Of a DNA stretch of 64,000 bases, positions 33,988-45,390 are shown in pieces. The DNA is from Siphonodentalium dalli. Lineage: Eukaryota > Mollusca > Scaphopoda > Gadilida > Siphonodentaliidae. The stretch spans positions 138,455,989-138,519,988 of the forward strand of contig CP136068.1 in NCBI GenBank assembly GCA_032622095.1. The letters run 5' to 3'. A program made the translations under genes and the position numbers. The first letter of the stretch is position 1; every line of letters begins with the position of its first letter. Under the pieces are notes generated by a model. The model made no database searches, had not been told where the DNA came from, and worked only from the letters and a program-made list of their open reading frames with translations.

Positions 33988-36596
33988 TTCGCAAATATAG
34001 ATATAGATTATCCCCATAATATGAGGAATCTAATGGCGTGGTTTAAATATGACAAAAGTCGCGCCGTTCGCGTCAGGGGTGCCCGGAATGGGGGGGGGGC
34101 AGATTTTGTTTATGTCGCCGATTGCCACGAAACTTACATATATTCATCCCCATGGTATGAAGAATCCAACGGTGAGGTTTAAATATGTCAAAAGTGGCGT
34201 CGTTTGAGTCAGGGATGAACGGAAGGGAAGAGGGGCACCAAAATTGATAAAAACTAATTTTAGCGCCGATTTCCACCAACTTGATATATATTCTTCTTCA
34301 TGATACAAGGAATCTAATTGTACGATTTAACAACGCCAAATTGTTGTTTTTGGATGAGAGATCGGGGGGGGGGGGGGGGTGGGCACTAAATTTGATAATG
34401 AGTCGCCGATTGCCACCACACTTATACAAAATCATCCCCATGGTATGAGGAGTCTAATGGTGTGGCTTTTATCTGTCAAATGTGGCCTCATTCGAGTCAG
34501 GGTTGCATTGAAAGGGACAGGGGCACCAATTTCCACCAAATTGATACACGTTCTTATCCATGATACGAGGAATCTAATCCTGATTTAAAGACGCCATAGT
34601 GGTGCTGATTGGGTGAGAGATGGAGAGGGGAGGGATTGGCACCAAATTTGATAAAAAAAAATTGTTTAGTCACCGATTATCACCAAACTTATTAGCAATC
34701 ATCTCCATGATATCAGGAGTGTAATCGTGTAGTTTAAGGATGTCACAAGTGGGGCCATTCGAGTCAGTGGTGTATAGAGATGAGAGGACACAAAAAATTA
34801 TATCTATATGTTTAGTGCCGATTTCCACCAGATTGATACATATTCTTCTCCGTGATACGAGGAATCTTATCGTGTGGTTTAGATACACCAAATTGGTGCA
34901 CTATGGGTGAGAGATATGGGGACCTTAAATTTGATACGAATTTGTATACTCGCCAATTTTCACCAATTTCATATATATGCATCTCTAATCTCTAATGAGT
35001 CTCAGTGTGTGCAGCTTGAGTCCGAAATAGGGACGGGAGGGTAACCAAAACTTATACAAAATATTTTTAGTACCAATTACCATCAAATTCAGACACGTTC
35101 TTCTCAAATGATACAAGAAATAAAATCGTGCTGTCTGTCTGTCTTTTTGTCTGTCTGTGTGCGTTCTATATATAACTTCACGCGGTACAATCGAGATGGC
35201 ACCAAGGCGTTCTAAGAGGGGTAACTTTTTACAAGGAAGATAATGATGCGGGTTAAATTTTTCTAAAATGACGCTGTTGGTGTCAGGGGAAGAAAGGGGG
35301 AGGTTGGCAAAATTAAAAAAATATGGTGAAATAGTTTTGTCGCTGATTTCCACCAAACGAATACATAATCACCTTCACAATATGGCGTTGTTCGAGTCAG
35401 CGTTGCATCAACAATTGATTTAATAAACCAAATTCCACCAATTTCATATACCATTTGATATACCATGAATTAAATTAAATTAAATTTGGTGTCGTTTGCG
35501 TCACGGATGGCGAGCGGATATGCACAATCATTGATAAGATTGCTATTCGTCGATATCCACATATAAGTTATATATAGTCACCAGGCCATCTCCATATCAT
35601 TTTAAGTAGTTGGGCGTTCACATTTCACAATCCCGACATGTGGTGACCCACATAAGTCACTTGAACAATTATATCTTCTTAACAGTCATATTTATATGGA
35701 GATGATAATCAAGGCATTCACACAATGAGCTAGCAAAAATAGATAACTAGAAGAAGCATTAAACGTATATTTATCATTCTATTGAAGAGATACATATATT
35801 CGTGCAAACTGAGAGACATCGAACCGTCAGAGGATTGCATATATATAATAACAAAGTTTAGTCTGTTCCATTCAATACAGTTTCCACAAAAAGTTACAAT
35901 TTGTCCATAGATATGGAAGGCCTGTTCAAAAATAGTGTCACAGTGTGCAGTCAAATATAGTTTCTTCTGATATAAAAGAAAATGCAGTTAGTAGCACAAG
36001 ACTTTTCAGGATCCTACCAATACTGACATCTGACAAGGGTTTTAGAACAGACTCATCGACTGACATAAACAACTCAAAATCTCGCTCTGTGCATGGCACA
36101 TGTAGCTGATATATTTGCGCAGCAACATTTCGTTTAAACTGAGAATATTTAGCCAATATATAGCACCATGAACAGAGGAGCACCTTGAAATTTCTTTGAA
36201 ACATCTGTATCTTCGTGGATATATGATAGCCAGGTGTCCTCGAGATCTTAGTCCAACCCACTAGATTGATTGATACATCTCAGTATGTGAAACCCAGTTA
36301 TCATCTTTTATCGAACTAATGTGTTTATGATGTTCATGTATCATATTATAACGTCTAATGTATACGCAGTTGTAAATAAATAAATACTTCATTGTTGGTG
36401 GAACGGATTAATCGCGATAAACAGAATGACAATTGACAAGGTGAGCCACTACTTATATTCCATGACTGTAATAATCATGTTTTGTGATGCTATTTGAATA
36501 TGTTAACACTTTAAGCAAGAGCATTCACTATTCCCAACAAATATCCACAGCATACATTAACCTGGGCAACGCCGGGTAACCCTGCTAGTATAGGGT
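30578..36596 (-). mobile_element. Modular GACA-tail element Y, split by element X
   Basis: On the - strand Y starts at 36596 with CTAGCAGGGTTACCCGGCG, runs to about 34007, and resumes at 30817-30578 with its 3' GACA tail. The interior is built of ~135-150-bp modules carrying inverses of TTTGGTGGAAATCGGCGAC. X lies inside it in opposite orientation, which yields the palindrome. No ORF of transposon type is seen in Y's ~2.8 kb. Confidence 0.7.
30820..34010 (+). mobile_element. Modular GACA-tail element X
   Basis: A 3.2-kb element that starts ACTAGCAGGGTTACCCGACG and ends in (ACAG)n, then ATTCGCAAATATAGATATAG. From about 32160 it has ~12 modules of 135-150 bp marked by TTTGGTGGAAATCGGCGAC (e.g. 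33060, 33207, 33357, 33497, 33635, 33769). Two module types alternate, ..GTATCAATTTGGTGG and ..TATAAGTTTGGTGG. Internal GACA-like runs occur at 32618-32642. It has no convincing ORF. It resembles the element at 2851 in its 5' motif, modules and tail. Confidence 0.75.
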
Positions 36597-36921
36597 AATT
36601 TGACTTATGTATGACCAACGTTGATCACTTGTGGTGTTGAAAATTATTTCATTCAAATCTCTTATATTTCACCAAAGTCCGTTATATATATATAGCGTTA
36701 TCATTCTTTCGATTAACTCAGGATACTCATTTTGAAATGCAATCCTAACCTCACGTGGCACGTGTTATATATTCCGATTGCATATTAATAGCTATCTGAT
36801 CTTGAACCCCGATTAAGTATTTTTCGCTATCTAATCGTGTGCGTATTAGGTGGAAAATGAGACAACCGCCCAAACCCATGTGACCGACGCCTGGATACTA
36901 TAATGAATACCATGAACTTAC
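36597..36921. other. Intron flank between palindrome and exon C
   Basis: Sequence between the palindrome and the CNBD gene 2 exon C donor. 36735-36785 is inverse to 30488-30525. Nothing else is recognised. Confidence 0.5.
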
Positions 36922-37056
36922 CGGGCTAGGGCGACATCAAAGGGGTCGGCATCCGGCGGTAAGATGAGATCGTCAACCTGACCATCTGTTCCCATTAGCA
37001 ACCTTGTGTATTGACTATAATGCTTCATCGGATCAACAGTAATCTTCGCCTTCCCA
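36922..37056 (-). CDS. CNBD gene 2, exon C
   Basis: A 135-bp exon on the - strand between TATTTTACAG and CCCG/GTAAGT. Its first base completes the Ser codon begun in exon B and it ends two bases into Arg. It reads SGKAKITVDPMKHYSQY, then LLMGTDGQVDDLILPPDADP and FDVALAR. SGKAKI is the CNBD beta roll and aligns with SGQANI in gene 1 exon C. The acidic loop is 8 residues longer than in gene 1. It is too short and stop-bounded to show as a long ORF; it was found by homology and phase. The downstream intron is 11.1 kb and holds the palindrome, LINE and minisatellite. Confidence 0.84.
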
Positions 37057-37119
37057 CTGTAAAATACAATGTGAAGTTATGGATGGGAAAACAGACAGGC
37101 CAGTGACGTGCGTGCTAAA

Positions 37120-37330
37120 GTTGAGGTCTCCATTGGGCATGTCCAACTTATAATTTCCTGCTGTACCGCATTCTAAGTCAAAAATTCAATCTCTAGGAAA
37201 CTTCATTTGCACCCCACTTGAGTTGGAATTTTCATCTGATGCCTCAAAGTTTCCAACTGGCAAAAAACAATGTCATCAAAAGGTTGGAAACATAAAGTTT
37301 GTGGGGTTGGGTTAGACACCAAACACCCTA
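37120..37330 (-). repeat. Repeat Q3 (reverse)
   Basis: Words such as GTTTCCAACTGGCAAA and GGTTGGAAACATAAAGTTTG relate it to Q1/Q2 in opposite orientation. No coding. Confidence 0.45.
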
Positions 37331-37979
37331 TTGGTACGGCCCTGAGGTTCAAACACACATACGTGTAACTTGTAACGTGTGTTGCTGCAATCGACCAAAC
37401 CCCCCTGACTCACGTGACCACAGCATGGGACTACGCCAGGTTTTACGTTGTCACAGGACAATTTCATTTGGCCAACGTTTTGTTTAACCCTAAATCGGAA
37501 ATCTAATTAAAAAATTGAAATTAATTTTATAACGGGAGCGGCATGAGAATGAAATCTATAGCATGAGCATCTGCTGATTGGTTATAGTTGACAACAGCTT
37601 ATAATGGGCAACACAAGTCACCAATGACAGTGCGCCATCAAACAATGTAATAAAACAGTAATGGGGATTGACATTAATGAATCATTTTTCTGTCATATGG
37701 CTGAATGGTAGATTAAAGAAGTCTTGCTAGACACGGTGTTTGAAGTTATGGACGTAATTATATAGAATGTTAAATAAAACAAATGTATTCATTAATTATG
37801 TGACCAAAAATAAGGATATAATTTGGCCAATTTTTTTTGGTAATTTGGCCAAACAAAATCAGAATTGGCCAATCAAATTGGCCGACATATTTATCAGCCC
37901 AGCGTGAACACTAGACACACGCACATGTCCATTCGGTTGAGATTGGGTTGCGTGTTGGCGCATAATATGTAACTTATAG

Positions 37980-38416
37980 TCAAGCATGCACATAGTGTGT
38001 CTGTCATTTGAAGAATGAGGTCCACCAGAGTGTGAATTTAGTGACGCTATCCCACACAGCGGGCTAGCATAACAAAATTCACCCTCTGGGGACCTCATTT
38101 TTCTTAGGCCTCATCTTCTGGGAAGTATCTATAATCTTAAATTTACATTTTTTTTTAGTAACTTTTTCCCTTCTGTGAAGTGTCTATATCCCCTAATTAG
38201 TAGAAGATAAAATGCATAATCGAGGCGACTATATAATGGGTGAACAACACCAGCTTGAACTGGGTACATTCAATCTTATCCTAGGTCTCCCATAATAGTT
38301 GAGTCCTAAGCAGCATGAGGTTCCAATGGGCTGAATTTCCGCCGTGCGGGATAACTTCACTAAATTCACCATCTGATGATCTCATTCTGAAAATGACAGA
38401 CATACTATTTGCAGAC
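37980..38416. mobile_element. hAT-like double-hairpin MITE (G4)
   Basis: Left end ATAGTGTGTCTGTCATTTGA and hairpin at about 38013-38100. The right part at about 38310-38416 ends AAATGACAGACATACTATTT. Terminal CAAG ends have diverged. It lies in CNBD gene 2's intron between exons B and C. Confidence 0.7.
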
Positions 38417-38915
38417 TTGCTTATAGTAAAGAGCTAAATCAATCTTTTGGGAATAAAACTTTTGTGGTTATTTTTGGTATTTTGTCGGCACTTAATTCTC
38501 TATAAAAGCCTGTATTTTGATCATCAGAAAGTATGATTTGGAAAAGTAAACACGGAAGTGAGAAAAAAACTCAATGCGGAAGTGAAACGTCTGCTAAAAT
38601 CCATCAGTGTTGCGCGCGCATCACATTTCGCAATATAATTAATTCGTGACGTCACGGAGTCCAATAAAAAGTGATATTGTACAGTCGGGAGTCCAATATG
38701 ACTTTCGGTAGTCCAATATGACTTTTTCCAGGACTATCACGTGACGGCTTTTGCCCAATCGGAAATGGTGTTAGTTAAGGGATGGATAATAATACACAAT
38801 ATAGAACCGGCACAGCTCTCGACCATTCAGAAGGCGCCATTTCTGGGTGAGGTAAAATATCCATATATATATATTGTATCACGGAAGTTTTGAATAAAAT
38901 ATCAGGATCGCTCAC

Positions 38916-39097
38916 CTCAACAAAAAATATAGTCCGTTCATCACGTGACTTTGGTAGTAAATCGGTTGACCTACGCCGTACGTGTAGCGACGGAAACCCA
39001 TTTGTAGCATCGTCTGTGTTTCGGTGCACATCTCGCGAAAGAATGGGTGGTTCTCAATAAATAAATTCTTCCGGTGAAATTCCTTCTGTTGGTATTC
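38916..39097 (-). CDS. CNBD gene 2, exon B (start of second CNBD)
   Basis: A 182-bp exon on the - strand between ACTCGTTACAG and TTGAG/GTGAGC, exactly the length and phase of gene 1 exon B. It reads FHRKNLFIENHPFFREMCTE, MLQMGFRRYTYGVGQPI and SHVMNGLYFLL. IENHPFF and MNGLYFLLSG align with INSHPYF and MSGLIFITSG of gene 1. The glycine-aspartate turn is altered (GQPIYY), so nucleotide binding at this domain is doubtful. Two long ORFs overlapping here on the same strand are other frames. Confidence 0.86.
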
Positions 39098-39112
39098 CTG
39101 TAACGAGTGAAT

Positions 39113-39625
39113 ATATAAGGATTAACTGTCATGTGGACTGTTTTTATGGAGATGTAACGGTGAGGTAAGTGGACACAACTTGTGTAAAACCCGAAGGATT
39201 TTACATACAAGTTATGTCTACTTACTTCACCGTTACATCTCCATAAAAATAGTCCACATGATAGTTAATCCTTATATTTATATACATTTAGCGAAAAAGC
39301 CAATTTTGTAAATATATTTAAATCGAAAAGTGTATCGTGACAAGATCAGCCCAAAATACCCAATAGCACCCTTGGCAAAAGTTAATAGGAACAATTTCTC
39401 TTCATGCTGAAACCCGATGATGTATTAAGTCAATCCTGCGCGAGTCAAAATGCGCCCAAAGCATTACGCGTTCGTCTTTCCAAACCTAATGACGTATCGA
39501 TGGTGTTATTAGCTTGGTGTTATGAGGCGTTCCGCATTCACCGAGAAATAACTGCAACTAGCCACGTGGGCGCCGACCAATCAGAATGCTGGATTTAGTG
39601 ATGACAACACTTAGTGTGTAAATAT
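39113..39625 (-). mobile_element. ~510-bp repeat K2 with 160-bp hairpin
   Basis: The inverse of K1. The hairpin part (about 39115-39276) abuts gene 2 exon B, whose acceptor lies about 16 bp away, so the branch-point/pyrimidine region of that splice site probably lies within or against the repeat. The 64-codon ORF at 39404-39598 (+) differs from K1 by about five bases, three changing residues. Confidence 0.78.
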
Positions 39626-39636
39626 ATATATATACC

Positions 39637-39800
39637 GCCGATTTAACCCGCTCTATACTAAACACTCGTGTATGAATAGTTCCCTCAGGAAATGTTCACA
39701 TAATAAGTCATTATCGTTTGTTGAACTTAATTATTATCTGAACATTTCCGAAGGGACAACTACTCGCCAAATAGACGTCAAAGATAGATTAACTGGTCTC
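39637..39800. mobile_element. TTAA MITE fragment (CTATACTAAA family)
   Basis: It starts TTTAACCCGCTCTATACTAA and contains an inner dyad with TTCACATAATAAGT and ATTATTATCTGAACATTTCC. The right terminal repeat is absent. Relatives near 14040, 17940 and 2275. Confidence 0.5.
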
Positions 39801-40199
39801 TATATAACTCAAATCTACATTTTATACACCTGAACCAATACAGGAAGTCAAGTGTTAAGTCCATATAATGGACCACACATTTTGTCCGAGATTATTTGTA
39901 TCTTCTTAATCATAGAGGAATAAAGTGATCATTTTTTGTGTGCATAATCTAGTCAGAAAATTACTAAAATAGTGAAAACGCCCATCATCTTTCTCTAGTT
40001 TTAAAATACTGAAAATAAAATATGGAGTTTGGATCATTTCTATAACTTCTCCGACATCAGATAACATCCGGGATTAAGTTGTTTTCTTAATATGCTATGA
40101 TGCTGGTGGGTCTTGCTGAATTACTATGATGCTGGTAGGGCAAACTGATGTTGTTAAGAAATTGTCTAAAGTTGTCATTTTCGCGGCATTTGGCTAATA

Positions 40200-40345
40200 T
40201 GAACAAATGGAAGAAAAGCCATTATGGTTATAAAACATTCAAAAACATATATATTATCAAATATATGATTATAAAACATTCAAAAGCATATATATTACCA
40301 AATATATGATTATAAAACATTCAAAAATATATATATTACCAAATA
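40200..40345. repeat. ~60-bp tandem repeat
   Basis: Three tandem units contain TATAAAACATTCAAAAACAT and TATATATTACCAAATATATG. Intronic, no coding. Confidence 0.75.
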
Positions 40346-40511
40346 TTTTCAATAATGGCACATTTGGTCGTTACAAACAAACCATTAATCAAGATGACTA
40401 TATATTCCTATAAGTTTGCAAATACCAGAGCAGGCACGATTAAAATAGTTTTGTTTTAGAATTTCTCGGATAAGCCAAAGATTGCGAAAATGACAACTTT
40501 ATACAATTTAA

Positions 40512-40854
40512 AGGGGTACTCTATACTAAATCCGGCCATTTATGGGACCATATCCTTTTATACTCAACAGGATATATGCAACAAATGAATAAATTTGAGC
40601 CATGAATACGTGCAAAATACACCCATTTACTCTATGAATGATGTAAACAACATGGTAATTGTAATGAAAATGAATTTATGACTCCAGTCATAAATTAATT
40701 TTCATTATAATTACATGTTGTTTTACATCGTTCAGAAAGTAAATGAGTGTATTTTGCACTCATCCATGGATCAAATTCATTCACTTGTTGCATATATTTT
40801 GTTGAGTATAAAAGGATATGGTCCCATAAATGGCCGGATTTAGTGTACAGTACC
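40512..40854. mobile_element. Foldback MITE E3
   Basis: Complete inverted ends GGGTACTCTATACTAAATCC and GGATTTAGTGTACAGTACC, with the inner arms ATGGTAATTGTAATGAAAAT and inverse. Same family as E1 and E2. Related words recur near 41100-41270. Confidence 0.75.
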
Positions 40855-41387
40855 ATCTTAACCGTGCATTTTATTAACAACAATATATTGCCCACCAGCA
40901 TCATAGCAAATTAGCAGGATCAGGTAATCAGTGGTGATGACGTCTAATAAAAATATGCATTCATGTCGTGATTTTGGCGTGGAAGACATATCTATAGAGT
41001 GAGTAGATACGCTGACGAATCGACAGCGTGTCTATCTTACTCAAGTGCAAAAAGATAAACGGAACATTTTTCAAAGGACCACCTTTGTGGGACCACCTTC
41101 AACAAAACTCAACGACAAAATATGCAACATACGAATTAATAACGAGAGCTAACTTCAGACACACAGAACCGCGCATGATAACATGGTAACAGTAACGAAA
41201 ATAAGTAAAAGACATAAGCCATTTACTCGGTTTCATTATAATTACATTTCCCTGAGTGGTCCTTTGAGCATATTGGCGTTTTCCCAACTTATTGTCCAAT
41301 TAATTAATTTGTACCATATTTTCTCGTATACGTATTGATATAATAATGGCCTATATATAATCATGGAGGGGTTTGGGTGCAGAATAA

Positions 41388-41435
41388 CTATCAAATAAGA
41401 TCAAATAAGATCAAATAAGATCAAATAAGATCAAA
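41388..41435. repeat. 10-bp tandem repeat
   Basis: Five tandem copies of ATCAAATAAG or a one-base variant. Confidence 0.85.
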
Positions 41436-41892
41436 GATTAAACAACGTGTGGAATATCTTCTGTTACATGTAACCACCGCAAATCTACATTCCAGAATTG
41501 AATTGAATAGCGGTATTAGAATCGACGAAAACTTTTTCCGTTTCCGTTATGTCAATATTTCAGATTTCAAGAAAATTCAGGACCTGCGCATTTTACTTAA
41601 CATATGATTTAATAATTTATTCTGGTTCAAATAGTCATGAAACGGCGAAAAAGTAACATTGTCAGCAAATTTTTAATTCTCCTTACCGAAGGCAAACAAT
41701 TGGCAGTGCGCATGTCAAACCAACAGAGACAAAGAGACACGTCTGGAAAAGTGTTCGTCGATACTAACGCTGCGGAATTGAAAACAATCGCCACATGCCA
41801 AACGTCATGACCTCGCATATGTGTTCACTGTCCATTTACTGTTGGTGACAACGTATCTTGTATTCATTTCCACTTACTGGTTGTTCGCGAAC

Positions 41893-42790
41893 GTTAGGTT
41901 ACCAAGATCAACCACCGATAACATTAAGTTACCAAGATCGACCACAAAAAAACACTAGGTTACAAGACCGACCACTATAACGTTTGGTTACCAAGATCAC
42001 AAACAAGAACGTTAAGTTACCAAGATCGACCACCAAGAACGTTAGGTTACCAGACAAAATGTCAAAAACGTTAGGTTAGCAAGACCGACCGCAAAGAACG
42101 TTAAGTTATCAAATCCGGCCTCCAAGAACGTTAGGTTACCAAGACAGACCTCCAAGAACGTTATGTTACCAAGACAGACTACCAAGGACGATAGTTTACC
42201 AAGACCGACCGCCAAGAACGTTAGGTTACCAAGACAGACTACCAAGGACGTTAGTTTACCAAGACCGACCGCCAAGAACGTTAGGTTACCAAGACAGACT
42301 ACCAAGAACATTAGGTTACCAAGACAGACCGCCAAGAACATTATGTTACCAAGACAGACTACCAAGGACGTTAGTTTACCAAGACCGACCATCAAGGACG
42401 TTATGTTACCAAGACAGACTACCAAGGACGTTAGTTTACCAAGACCGACCGCCAAGAACATTATGTTACCAAGACAGACTACCAAGGACGTTAGTTTACC
42501 AAGACCGACCACCAAGGACGTTATGTTACCAAGACAGACTACCAGTACCAAGGACGTTAGTTTACCAAGACCGACCGCCAAGAACGTTAGGTTACCAAGA
42601 CAGACCACCAAGGACTTTAGGTTACCATAACCGGCCCACAAAAACGTTAGTTTACCAAGACCGACCACCAAGAACGTTAGGCTACCAAGATAGACCACCA
42701 AGGACGTTAGGCTACCAAGACAGACCACCAAGGACGTTATGTCACCAATACAGACCACCAAGGACGTTAGGTTACCAAGACCGACGGTCA
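41893..42790. repeat. 30-bp minisatellite with 60-bp higher order
   Basis: About 30 copies of a 30-bp unit such as AACGTTAGGTTACCAAGACA + GACCACCAAG. In the centre, two variants alternate to give a 60-bp higher-order unit. Because 30 is a multiple of three, long ORFs stay open on both strands: 249 codons on -, 155 on +. They encode decapeptide repeats. Openness on both strands argues against a gene. Edges decay with indels. Confidence 0.92.
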
Positions 42791-43296
42791 AGAACTGCGG
42801 CTGGTTTGATTGAGTCTAGTGTGCGACTCAACTCCCTAAGTACAGACTCAACGACAAAATATGCAACATTAGGGTTAATAACGAGAGCTAAACGCAGACA
42901 CTTCGTGGAAGTAAAAGGAAACTTAGGTAATAAAGTTGATATAAATGCTTCGTGAATGAAAATTGATGTCTAGCTGTCGTTTGTCATTGTTTTTGCTACT
43001 CTCGTGTCTGATTATTTGCATCTCTTGTTGAATAAAAAACGACTGGTTCCTGGTCCAAAATATGCAAAACTCCGAAAATGTACATGTATAGGAAAATGAC
43101 CCCCCCCCCCCCCTCCCAGCCAGGATGACCTCATGCTCGCGGTTTTGTCGTTTTGTATTCTAACTCTCCGAAAACCTGAGAATCCGAACAGCGAACATGG
43201 TCCTGATCTGTTCTTTTCCTGTTCTCGCTGTGTTCCAATAATGTAGTGCAGATCACGACTTGGCGGTCTACACTGCACAAAGTACGCGGAAAAATC

Positions 43297-43751
43297 CTGC
43301 GTTTAGTGTTCCTGTCATTTGCAGAATGAGGTCACGAGAGCGTGAATTTAGTGACGCTGTCCCGCACAGCGAGCTAGCATCACTTAATTCACCCTCTGGT
43401 GACCTCATTATGCTTTGGCTTCATCTTCTCTGGAAAGTTTCTTTATTGTCCAATTTCTATAGAAACTTCTTCACATAGATTCTATTTCTTTTTTAGTTTA
43501 GTTTTTCTATATCCCCAAATTGGCAGACGACACATTGGATAATCGAGGTTCCTAATGGGTGTACATAACAATATTCACCATTTGAGAACTTCTATCTGAG
43601 TCTATGTCTCCAATAGCAGATGAGGCCTAAGCAGAATGAGGTACCCACAAAGGGTTAGTTTGGTGGTGCTAGCCCGCTATGCGGAATAGCGTCACTAAAT
43701 TCACCATCTGGGGACCTCATCATGCAAATGACAGACACACTATAATCAAGT
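43297..43751. mobile_element. hAT-like double-hairpin MITE (G5)
   Basis: Left hairpin at about 43322-43413 and right hairpin at about 43636-43725, ending CAAATGACAGACACACTATA. The middle shares TCCCCAAATTGGCAGACGAC with G3. Terminal repeats have diverged. Confidence 0.72.
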
Positions 43752-44082
43752 TTGACTGGGAACCAAATAAGCCTTATTATTATATGATAATTAATTTCCT
43801 CCCGCAAACCCTATAGTAATTGATTTGTTAATAAATCAAAATATTAACACGGCGCGAGGTAACAAAGTACGTGTTACGTTACGCGTGAGTCGCAGTCCAA
43901 TCACATTGCGAGTAGCGTTTGTAACCAGCCAATCAAAAATGTTTATGCACAACTCATTTGTCGTTGATTTTAGGAAGAGAGTTTCATTACATTGTTGAAC
44001 ATATTTGTCTCTTCAGCTCCTATGGTAGTATACTCAGTCTAATGGGCTACCAGCTAGGTAAAGAATACCACTATATCATATA

Positions 44083-44556
44083 ATTACGCGCGCTCCGCGT
44101 GTATACTAATGTAGAGATTTTTGTTTCACCTGGGCGCATGGGTGTTTTATTTATAGAATGGGAATATTTGGGAGGATTAAAAGTCGAACTGCGACCGGAG
44201 GCCGAGTTCGGTAAAAGGTGTAGTTGGGAATTTCAATTTCGTTTATTGTCGTTAAAATTATGTCAATAATGTTGGTGTTTGATAAGCTATGCCAATTACA
44301 AATAAAATAAATGAAAAGATAATTTTTAAGTCTTATATTTCAACTTTTATAGAAATTTTTCGTTCTGCAGCCCACTGAGGGTTATGGTCGGCCGCCGGTT
44401 CGTTAATTAGGTGCTGGTTGTTATTATTATTTTAACGGAATTCTGAGTTGGTCATTCGCAAAACCAATATATTTTATATTCTATAATTACAATCTTGGGT
44501 ATATAATATATGATCGTGAGCGCGTTACCATTTCTGACAATGGTTTTCTTGTAACA
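44083..44556 (+). mobile_element. ~0.5-kb interspersed repeat M2
   Basis: Inverse relative of 8402-8903. Shared words include AAAGTCGAACTGCGACC, AAGGTGTAGTTGGGAATTTC and CGGTTCGTTAATTAGGTGCT. No ORF. Confidence 0.7.
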
Positions 44557-45320
44557 CACTTGATGCATAGTTTCGATGTTGACATGATGATTTATAAACC
44601 CCTGGAAGTTAGTATTCAGCTCGGCCTGCGGCCTCGATGAATATTAACTTCCTCGAGTTGATAAATCCTCATGTCACCCTCGAAACCATGCAACAAATGT
44701 ATTTTATATTTGTTTATTCAAACTGTCTAAATAGGGGAACCAACAGAATCGGTTCTACACCTGTCAGGAGGAAGCCCGATAAATCTGCCATAACCGATAC
44801 ACTCCTTATCCTTTTTAGTCAAATCCCCTGTCACGTCCTGATAACACATACATGAAAACTTTATAGAGCATATGCAACGAAATCCAGTGTGTGTATGACA
44901 CATTCAAGAATATATATATTTTTGAAAAATATAATAATGCCTACGCTGGCGTTTCTAAAACGACGTGAATAACCATCTTGATTATAGTCGATTTTCAACA
45001 ACTAATCCAATCAGTATTAAAATATTTCGCAATAACTATGTTTTCGAATGTTTGATACTCATAATGGATTTTCCTGGATATGTTCAGATTATCGGAACAC
45101 CGCGAAAAAGACAAATTAAAATTGTACGGTACTTTTTGTTAACAGCATCTGCAGTTGACACTAACATCTTCATAGCAATTTAGCAGGACCAACCGCACCA
45201 TATATAGTACATTGTCAGGACCACTTGACCAGGGGTGGGTATAAAGTTTGCGATTACCCAAGAAAGCGGGTTCGAATACATCCCAAGCACAAGCGTAGAT
45301 TGCACTGGGTACGTGTAGCT
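44557..45320. other. Intron sequence, nothing recognised
   Basis: Part of the 6.3-kb intron between exons A and B of CNBD gene 2. Two 72-codon ORFs (44637-44855, 44965-45183) match no known family. Confidence 0.5.
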
Positions 45321-45324
45321 TGCA

Positions 45325-45374
45325 GCACCTACCTTGAGCGTTACGTTATACACTGAGTGGTGGATAACTAAAAG
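45325..45374 (-). pseudogene. Partial duplicate of CNBD gene 2 exon A 3' end
   Basis: A tandem copy, 58 bp away, of 45383-45432. It repeats the last ~40 bp of exon A together with the donor (CTCAAG/GTAGGTGC). Both carry CACTGAGTGGTGGATAACTA on the + strand. The copy therefore places a second potential donor in the intron just after the real one. It lacks the rest of the exon. Confidence 0.75.
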
Positions 45375-45390
45375 ATGAGCGAGCACCTAC

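Noticed and set aside
42042-42791. 249-codon ORF on the - strand as a membrane protein
   Set aside because: The 30-bp repeat keeps frames open on both strands, there is no start context or promoter, and it lies within an intron of gene 2.
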